Source: Planctomycetaceae bacterium
GTDB lineage: Bacteria; Planctomycetota; Planctomycetia; Pirellulales; Thermoguttaceae
Reading direction: 5' to 3'
Length of the DNA: 9,049 bases
NCBI GenBank assembly: GCA_031266315.1
Contig: JAISBG010000804.1
Coordinates: 1 to 9,049, forward strand
The notes beneath the pieces were generated by a model that saw nothing but the letters and a program-made list of their open reading frames with translations, had not been told where the DNA came from and made no database searches. Below are positions 7,824 through 9,049 of the stretch, piece after piece (position 1 is the first letter of the stretch; each line of letters begins with the position of its first letter). Made by a program: the position numbers and the translations under genes.

Positions 7824-9049
7824 ATGACAAAAATCAAAATTAAAAATTGTTACGTTGGTGTTAATAACCTGAGCCGTTTAATCTCTTTCGGCAGTACATC
7901 CGGTAACGGTGGTGATAACGATAACGAAAATGATGACAGCGGAAACGCAAGCGGTGAAAATCCGCCCGCAAGCCCTACCAATTTAAGGTTGGATTCCGCA
8001 ACGTATAATTCCATTACAATTAAATGGGATTATCAGGCGGGGTTGACTGGATACATTTTACAGTATAAACGGTCAACATTGTCGAATTGGACAACCGCAT
8101 CAGCACCTATCGCAAGTACATCATCAGCGACTATTTCCGGTTTGTTACCAAGTGCTTCATATAATGTGCGGTTACAAGCAATAAATAGTACAGGAATATC
8201 CGCAGCAACATTACTCACAGCAAGTACCAGTAATACCGAAGCGTCTCAAGAAGACCCGTATATTGTTATCAATACCGGAGACGACGGAGTGTTTGCTGTT
8301 GTGTTTTTTGCAACGAATACTAATTTAACGATTGATTGGGGCGATGGTTCGCAAGAACAAGTAAACAATATCGCAGTAAACACAACAAAAACGCATTTTT
8401 ATAGCAATTATAATGTTGAAAAGAAAATTACATTTATTGGTACAAGCAGTAGTGAAGAATCGCCTTTAGGACAACAAGAAGATTATCCGCAACAAATTTG
8501 GCGAGAAAAAGTCGTTAAAGTCGGCGGAAATTGGGATCGACTTGGAATAGATAGTTATTGGAATTACTTGTTTTATAACTGTACAAATTTAATGGCAATT
8601 GAAAGTGATTTATTCGCTACTAGAACTAGTATAGTGAAAACGATTACTACAACTAATAATTCTATTGATACTAAAAAAGAGTATTTCAAAAGTATATTTC
8701 AAAATTGTACCTCATTAGAAACAATTCCCGAAAACTTTCTTGCAAGCCTAACTAATATCAGCAGCACTAGTAATATTATTGGTAAAAATAATATTACTAG
8801 TGCTAATAATGGTAGTCCAGTAACAGCAACTAACAATATGTTATTTTTCAATCAATGTTTTCAAAATTGTACCTCATTAGAAGCAATTCCTGAAAACTTC
8901 CTTGCAAACCTAACTAATATCAGTAATAGTTGCAACAATCATAGTTATTCTGAGAATTATAGTCATAATAGTAGTCCAGTAACAGCAACTAACAATATAT
9001 CATTTTTCAATCAATGTTTTCAAAATTGTACCTCATTAGAAGCAATTTC
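7824..9049 (+). CDS. FN3 + PKD-like + BspA-like (DUF285) leucine-rich repeat protein, 3'-partial
   Basis: The frame is open from the ATG at 7824 to the window end; 408 codons are visible. A weak GGA (7815-7817) precedes the start. Residues 1-22 (IKIKNCYVGVNNLSRLI) resemble the short YVGV-x-x-x-(A/S)R segments found in phage appendage proteins. Residues 23-50 are an Asp/Asn/Gly linker. Residues about 50-135 form a fibronectin type III domain (PTNLRL...ITIKWDY...YILQYK...SGLLPSASYNVRLQAI). Residues about 145-210 contain LTIDWGDG, the PKD-like motif that often precedes DUF285 repeats. From about 245 come BspA-like repeats: YLFYNCTNLMAIESDLF, then three better units with FQNCTSLE(A/T)IPENFLA at 292, 346 and 399. 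No signal peptide or lipobox is seen, unlike cellular BspA proteins, which agrees with a virion component. FN3 and BspA domains bind proteins or glycans; a host-surface adhesion role is inferred. A bacterial surface protein remains possible. Confidence 0.8.
   Translation, partial: MTKIKIKNCYVGVNNLSRLISFGSTSGNGGDNDNENDDSGNASGENPPASPTNLRLDSATYNSITIKWDYQAGLTGYILQYKRSTLSNWTTASAPIASTSSATISGLLPSASYNVRLQAINSTGISAATLLTASTSNTEASQEDPYIVINTGDDGVFAVVFFATNTNLTIDWGDGSQEQVNNIAVNTTKTHFYSNYNVEKKITFIGTSSSEESPLGQQEDYPQQIWREKVVKVGGNWDRLGIDSYWNYLFYNCTNLMAIESDLFATRTSIVKTITTTNNSIDTKKEYFKSIFQNCTSLETIPENFLASLTNISSTSNIIGKNNITSANNGSPVTATNNMLFFNQCFQNCTSLEAIPENFLANLTNISNSCNNHSYSENYSHNSSPVTATNNISFFNQCFQNCTSLEAI
7971..8228 (+). 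other. Fibronectin type III domain
   Basis: Residues 50-135 of the downstream gene carry the FN3 hallmarks: Pro-rich entry, strand B with ITIKW, strand C YILQYK, the E-F SGLLPSASYNV turn with its conserved Leu and Tyr, and strand F VRLQAIN. It sits between an acidic flexible linker and the DWGDG domain. FN3 domains occur as accessory modules on many phage structural proteins. Confidence 0.8.
8685..9049 (+). repeat. Tandem BspA-like/DUF285 repeats of 162 and 159 nt, cut by the window end
   Basis: Units start at 8685, 8847 and 9006, each at a TTC codon; the third is cut. The core CAAAATTGTACCTCATTAGA is identical in all three, at 8700, 8862 and 9021. A second shared block from 8814 and 8973 (AGTCCAGTAACAGCAACTAA) is also identical. 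Between them, loops at 8760-8813 (18 codons) and 8922-8972 (17 codons) differ at nearly every codon. A degenerate earlier unit lies around 8562-8630. More units probably follow beyond the window. Confidence 0.85.

Overview
The window reads as part of the tail-fibre / host-recognition region of a bacteriophage or prophage. Four genes lie head to tail on the + strand and fill essentially all of it. The phage assignment rests on motifs in the largest protein that recur in tail fibres and receptor-binding proteins: NG(L/V)APLD...VP linkers, LPxGG...K...W repeats, a W-x-NV-T-x-KP...FPPS-HTH segment, SAYQ...W...EAEF..SLKG collagen-like repeats, DLSDYATKNYVD and a C-terminal beta-helix. No terminase, capsid, integrase, polymerase or RNA gene is present, so phage and host cannot be named. 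The AT-leaning coding sequence with Shine-Dalgarno sites, together with BspA-like leucine-rich repeats, would fit a phage of an anaerobic gut or rumen type bacterium; this is inference only.

Layout. Positions 1-1196 hold the 3' part of a kelch-like beta-propeller gene that enters from outside the window. Its stop overlaps the next start (ATGA). Positions 1193-7327 encode a 2044-residue modular fibre: a coiled-coil N-terminus, two LPxGG repeats, three separate propeller modules of about seven blades each joined by related tail-fibre linkers, a Gly-rich hinge, an HTH fibre motif, six roughly 30-residue SAYQ repeats, a short trimeric stalk and a beta-helix tip. Its stop overlaps the start of a 164-residue protein of unknown function (7327-7821). 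Two bases later begins a gene that leaves the window (7824 to end). It has a YVGV-type N-terminus, an acidic Asn/Gly linker, a fibronectin type III domain, a DWGDG (PKD-like) domain and BspA-like/DUF285 repeats whose long loops differ strongly between copies.

How the genes may work together. The overlapping or abutting junctions suggest one translationally coupled transcript. Three of the four products are built from binding scaffolds (propellers, FN3, leucine-rich repeats, collagen-like stalk, beta-helix), consistent with a virion appendage that contacts the cell surface. The most interesting points are the triple-propeller fibre, which appears to have grown by internal duplication of a linker-plus-propeller unit, and the BspA-like array, where conserved cores alternate with loops that vary mainly at codon positions 1 and 2. 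No intergenic stretch is long enough to hide another gene, and no terminator or promoter was recognised.
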